From Pseudomonas sp. Fl4BN1 (GTDB lineage: Bacteria > Pseudomonadota > Gammaproteobacteria > Pseudomonadales > Pseudomonadaceae): a stretch of 64,000 nucleotides of DNA. Below are positions 60,288 through 64,000 of the stretch, piece after piece; the first letter of the stretch is position 1, and each line of letters starts with the position of its first letter. Location: positions 62,001-126,000 of the forward strand of contig NZ_JAAARM010000006.1 of NCBI RefSeq assembly GCF_009908285.1, given 5' to 3'. The notes under the pieces are model-generated. The model made no database searches and was not told where the DNA came from. It worked only from the letters and a program-made list of their open reading frames with translations. Made by a program: the position numbers and the translations under genes.

Positions 60288-61826
60288 TCAGGCCGCCTGG
60301 ATCTTGCGGCGATTGTGTTCGACTTTCTGCAGATAATCCTCCAGCTGCTGCTGTTCTGCTTCGTTGGTGAACAGCCCCAGCTTGCTCCGGCGCCAGAGAA
60401 TGTCCTGAGCCTTCAGCGCCCACTCTTCGGCGCACAGATAGTCCACTTCGCGGGTGTAGAGGCCGCCACCAAGGTGCTCTCCCATGTCGCTGAGGCTGTG
60501 CACACCTTCCAGCAAGCGCCAGGTGCGGCTGCCGTAAGTGGTGGCCCAGCGGCGGGCGATCTGGCTGGGCACCCAGTCGAATTTCTTGCGGATGGCTTCC
60601 GACAGGGCTTGTGGTGTAGTCATGTTTTCGCCGCCGGGCAAGGTGGCTTGTGCGGTCCAACTTGGCTTGGCCTGCTTGAAGTAGGGCGCCAGTTGCGCCA
60701 TCGCCGATTCCGCCAGCTTGCGATAGGTGGTCAGCTTGCCGCCAAACACCGACAGCAGTGGCGCTTCGTTGCCACTGCCGGAAAGGGCCAGGGTGTAGTC
60801 GCGAGTCACGGCCGAAGGGTTATCGGATTCGTCGTTGCACAGCGGACGAACACCGGAATAGCTGTGCAGGATGTCGCTGCGGCTCAGCTGTTTCTTGAAG
60901 TGTGCATTGACCACTTGCAGCAGGTAATCGGTTTCCCCCTCGGTGATCGCCACCTTGGCCGGATCGCCGGTGTATTCCCGGTCGGTGGTGCCAATCAGGG
61001 TGAACTGATTGAGATAGGGAATGGTGAAGACGATGCGTTGGTCTTCGTTCTGCAGGATATGCGCGTGCTCACCTTCGTACAGCTTGGGCACGATCAGGTG
61101 GCTGCCCTGGATCAGGCGGATGCCGTAAGGCGACTCCAGCTTCAGGTCATCCTTGATGAACTTGGCGACCCACGGGCCAGCAGCGTTTACCAAGGCTTTG
61201 GCGGTGATGGAAAACAGGCTGCCGTCGGTGCGTTCCAGGTCCAGCTGCCACAGGCCCTTGCTGCGACGAGCGCTGATGCAGCGAGTCTGGGTGTGAACAT
61301 GGGCGCCGTGTTCACGGGCGGCCATGGCATTGAGCACCACCAGGCGCGCATCGTCGACCCAGCAATCGGAGTATTCGAAACCCTTGGTGATTTCCGCCTT
61401 CAGGGCGCTGTCGGCGCCGAACTTCAGGCTGCGTGAACCGGCGAGTTTTTCCCGCTTGCCCAGGTGGTCATAGAGGAACAGGCCGGCGCGAATCATCCAG
61501 GCTGGACGCAGGTGCGGCCGGTGCGGCAGGACAAAACGCATGGGTTTGACGATGTGCGGCGCCTTGGCCAACAGCACTTCACGCTCGGCCAAGGCTTCGC
61601 GTACCAGGCGGAACTCGTAATGTTCGAGGTAGCGCAGGCCACCGTGGATCAGCTTGCTGCTGGCCGACGAGGTGTGGCTGGCCAGATCGTCTTTTTCGCA
61701 AAGGAATACGGACAAGCCGCGACCCGCCGCATCCGCGGCAATTCCAACACCATTGATCCCACCGCCGATGACGGCGATGTCGTAAACCTCGGAAAGAGGG
61801 CGCGCGGGCAAGGTAGAAGTGGGCAT
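60288..61826 (-). CDS. glpD: Aerobic glycerol-3-phosphate dehydrogenase
   Basis: The 512-residue FAD enzyme oxidises sn-glycerol-3-phosphate to dihydroxyacetone phosphate at the inner membrane and reduces quinone. The N-terminal FAD fold DIAVIGGGINGVGIAADAAGRG, the family motif SSASSKLIHGGLRYLE, and GIRLIQGSHLIVPKL plus FGGKLTTYRKLAE are all present. It lies downstream of glpR in the minus direction with a 281-bp gap carrying candidate GlpR sites. Confidence 0.97.
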   Translation of the reverse strand: MPTSTLPARPLSEVYDIAVIGGGINGVGIAADAAGRGLSVFLCEKDDLASHTSSASSKLIHGGLRYLEHYEFRLVREALAEREVLLAKAPHIVKPMRFVLPHRPHLRPAWMIRAGLFLYDHLGKREKLAGSRSLKFGADSALKAEITKGFEYSDCWVDDARLVVLNAMAAREHGAHVHTQTRCISARRSKGLWQLDLERTDGSLFSITAKALVNAAGPWVAKFIKDDLKLESPYGIRLIQGSHLIVPKLYEGEHAHILQNEDQRIVFTIPYLNQFTLIGTTDREYTGDPAKVAITEGETDYLLQVVNAHFKKQLSRSDILHSYSGVRPLCNDESDNPSAVTRDYTLALSGSGNEAPLLSVFGGKLTTYRKLAESAMAQLAPYFKQAKPSWTAQATLPGGENMTTPQALSEAIRKKFDWVPSQIARRWATTYGSRTWRLLEGVHSLSDMGEHLGGGLYTREVDYLCAEEWALKAQDILWRRSKLGLFTNEAEQQQLEDYLQKVEHNRRKIQAA

Positions 61827-61857
61827 CGACGGGCCTCGTGTTGCTTTGATATTTGAA

Positions 61858-61887
61858 TTCGAACATCAAATGTTCATTTTCGAAAAT
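61858..61887 (-). promoter_or_regulatory. Candidate GlpR operators upstream of glpD
   Basis: Three overlapping inverted repeats lie 32-61 bp before the start: TTCGAA (61858), GAACA-N5-TGTTC (61861-61875) and the perfect palindrome ATTTTCGAAAAT (61876-61887). A related TTTTCGAACATT occurs at 61961. GlpR of pseudomonads is known to repress glpD; these repeats are the best candidates for its sites. Confidence 0.55.
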
Positions 61888-62107
61888 ACTAGCGCATAAG
61901 GAAGCCAGCATCCAGCGGCTTTCGATTGAAAAAACTGATCGAAAGGGGCTGAAAAGAAGGTTTTCGAACATTTATAAGGATTAACTGTAGCTGCTGCTGC
62001 GGCCACGAGCCGTGTTTCGAGGTGCGGCCAGGACGGCCACGGCAATTGGGAAAGGCCTGAGGCCCAGGGTTTTGTATTTGGGGCCTGGCCCAATCCTGGG
62101 CGGGCGG

Positions 62108-62863
62108 TCAGACCACTTCGAGGCGGATCTTGTGCTGGTGGAGCAATTGGGCCAGGGCTGGCACTGGTTGCTGGTCAGTGACCAGGCAATCGATCAGGCT
62201 GATGGGGCCGAGGCGAATCATGGCATTGCGCCCGAACTTGCTCGAGTCGGCGGCGAGGATCACCTGGCGGGCGTTGGCAATGATCGCCTGGGAAACCCGT
62301 ACTTCCTGATAGTCGAAGTCCAGCAGGCTGCCGTCCTCGTCGATGCCGCTGATGCCGACCAAGGCGAAGTCCACCTTGAACTGATTGATGAAATCGACAC
62401 TGGCCTGGCCTACCACACCGCCATCACGGCGGACATTGCCGCCTGTGAGCAGCACGTCGAAGTCGTCCTTGGCGCTGAGCATCGAGGCGACATGCAGGTT
62501 GTTGGTGATGATTTTCAGATGGCTGTGATTGAGCAGGGCGCGGGCAATGGATTCGGTGGTGGTGCCGATGTTGATGAACAGCGAGGCGTGATCGGGGATC
62601 TGCGCGGCCACGGCTTCGCCGATGCGTTGTTTCTCATCACGCATCTGGTCGGCGCGCATGGCGTAGGCGGTGTTTTCTACGCTGGAGTCATAGGCCGCGC
62701 CGCCGTGGTAGCGACGCAGCAGATTGACTTCCGCCAGTTGGTTGATATCACGGCGGATGGTTTGCGGGGTAACGACGAACAGCTGGGCCAATTCCTCGAT
62801 GCTGACGTAGCCGCGTTCGCGAACCAGGTCGAGGATTTGCTGCTGACGGGGAGGCAGATTCAT
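62108..62863 (-). CDS. glpR: DeoR-family glycerol regulon repressor
   Basis: The 251-residue repressor has the N-terminal DeoR helix-turn-helix ([29 protein letters not shown]) and a sugar-phosphate-binding domain ([30 protein letters not shown]). It binds glycerol-3-phosphate and releases glp operators. It lies between glpK and glpD, the usual Pseudomonas order glpF-glpK-glpR-glpD. Confidence 0.95.
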   Translation of the reverse strand: MNLPPRQQQILDLVRERGYVSIEELAQLFVVTPQTIRRDINQLAEVNLLRRYHGGAAYDSSVENTAYAMRADQMRDEKQRIGEAVAAQIPDHASLFINIGTTTESIARALLNHSHLKIITNNLHVASMLSAKDDFDVLLTGGNVRRDGGVVGQASVDFINQFKVDFALVGISGIDEDGSLLDFDYQEVRVSQAIIANARQVILAADSSKFGRNAMIRLGPISLIDCLVTDQQPVPALAQLLHQHKIRLEVV

Positions 62864-62958
62864 GGGGCGTCCTTTGGGCTGCCGTGCAAAATTTGCCCAT
62901 GATGCCGTACGAATCTGCTCCCTGCCAGTTACAACCGGATACGAATCCGGCTGATGGC

Positions 62959-64000
<1,042 letters not shown>

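Overview
The window is a chromosomal segment of a Pseudomonas of the fluorescens/putida lineage. The evidence is GC-rich coding, REP palindromes of the GTAGGAGCCGGCTTGCCGGCGA type in about ten gaps, and gene orders familiar from that genus: icp-asrA, oprB-gcd, metR/metE, and glpM-aauRS-aatPMQJ-glpD-glpR-glpK, an order that as far as I recall matches P. putida KT2440. I see no tRNA, rRNA, insertion sequence, prophage or CRISPR array. The right edge cuts glpK.

Layout. 0-4 kb: YhhN membrane protein, the cysteine-peptidase inhibitor Icp and the second Lon protease AsrA, with a good heat-shock promoter. 4-11 kb: a c-di-GMP phosphodiesterase, a divergent two-component pair (NarL-type regulator and hybrid kinase) and small lipoproteins. 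11-15.5 kb: periplasmic glucose oxidation (porin OprB, PQQ glucose dehydrogenase Gcd). 15.6-18.6 kb: a BenE-family transporter divergent from a MocR-type PLP-dependent regulator, with an 18-bp perfect palindrome between them. 18.6-23.4 kb: metal homeostasis, with a ZnuD-like TonB receptor behind a Zur box and a YqjI/YqjH-like pair (His-rich PadR repressor and siderophore-interacting reductase). 23.6-28.8 kb: a divergent bifunctional penicillin-binding protein and a ProY-like amino-acid permease. 28.8-33.3 kb: a C70/papain-like cysteine protease with an unknown partner, a cupin/monooxygenase/FMN glutamate-synthase-like group, and zinc-independent ribosomal protein L31 (rpmE2) behind a second Zur box. 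33.4-41.5 kb: a degenerate receiver/HD-GYP protein, a nudix/LysE/NTF2/GNAT run, metR-metE and a lipase-like hydrolase.

41.6-49 kb is the most unusual part. Six minus-strand genes are packed with overlaps: HAD phosphatase, class III aminotransferase, alpha/beta hydrolase, FemAB/BioF2-like acyltransferase, sensor kinase and sigma-54 response regulator. They are preceded by a near-consensus -24/-12 promoter (TTGGCAC-N5-CTGCT) and, about 85-110 bp upstream of the predicted start, a cluster of TTGTAGC/GCTACAA inverted repeats suited to bind the cluster's own activator. I read this as a self-regulated, apparently undescribed small-molecule pathway.

49-53 kb: MipA-like outer-membrane protein, a fatty-acid desaturase, and an arginase-like enzyme with two paired four-helix EamA/SMR-type proteins. 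53-60 kb: acidic amino-acid uptake (AatJQMP) with its AauRS system, a sigma-54 promoter and two AauR boxes. 60-64 kb: the glycerol genes glpD, glpR and glpK.
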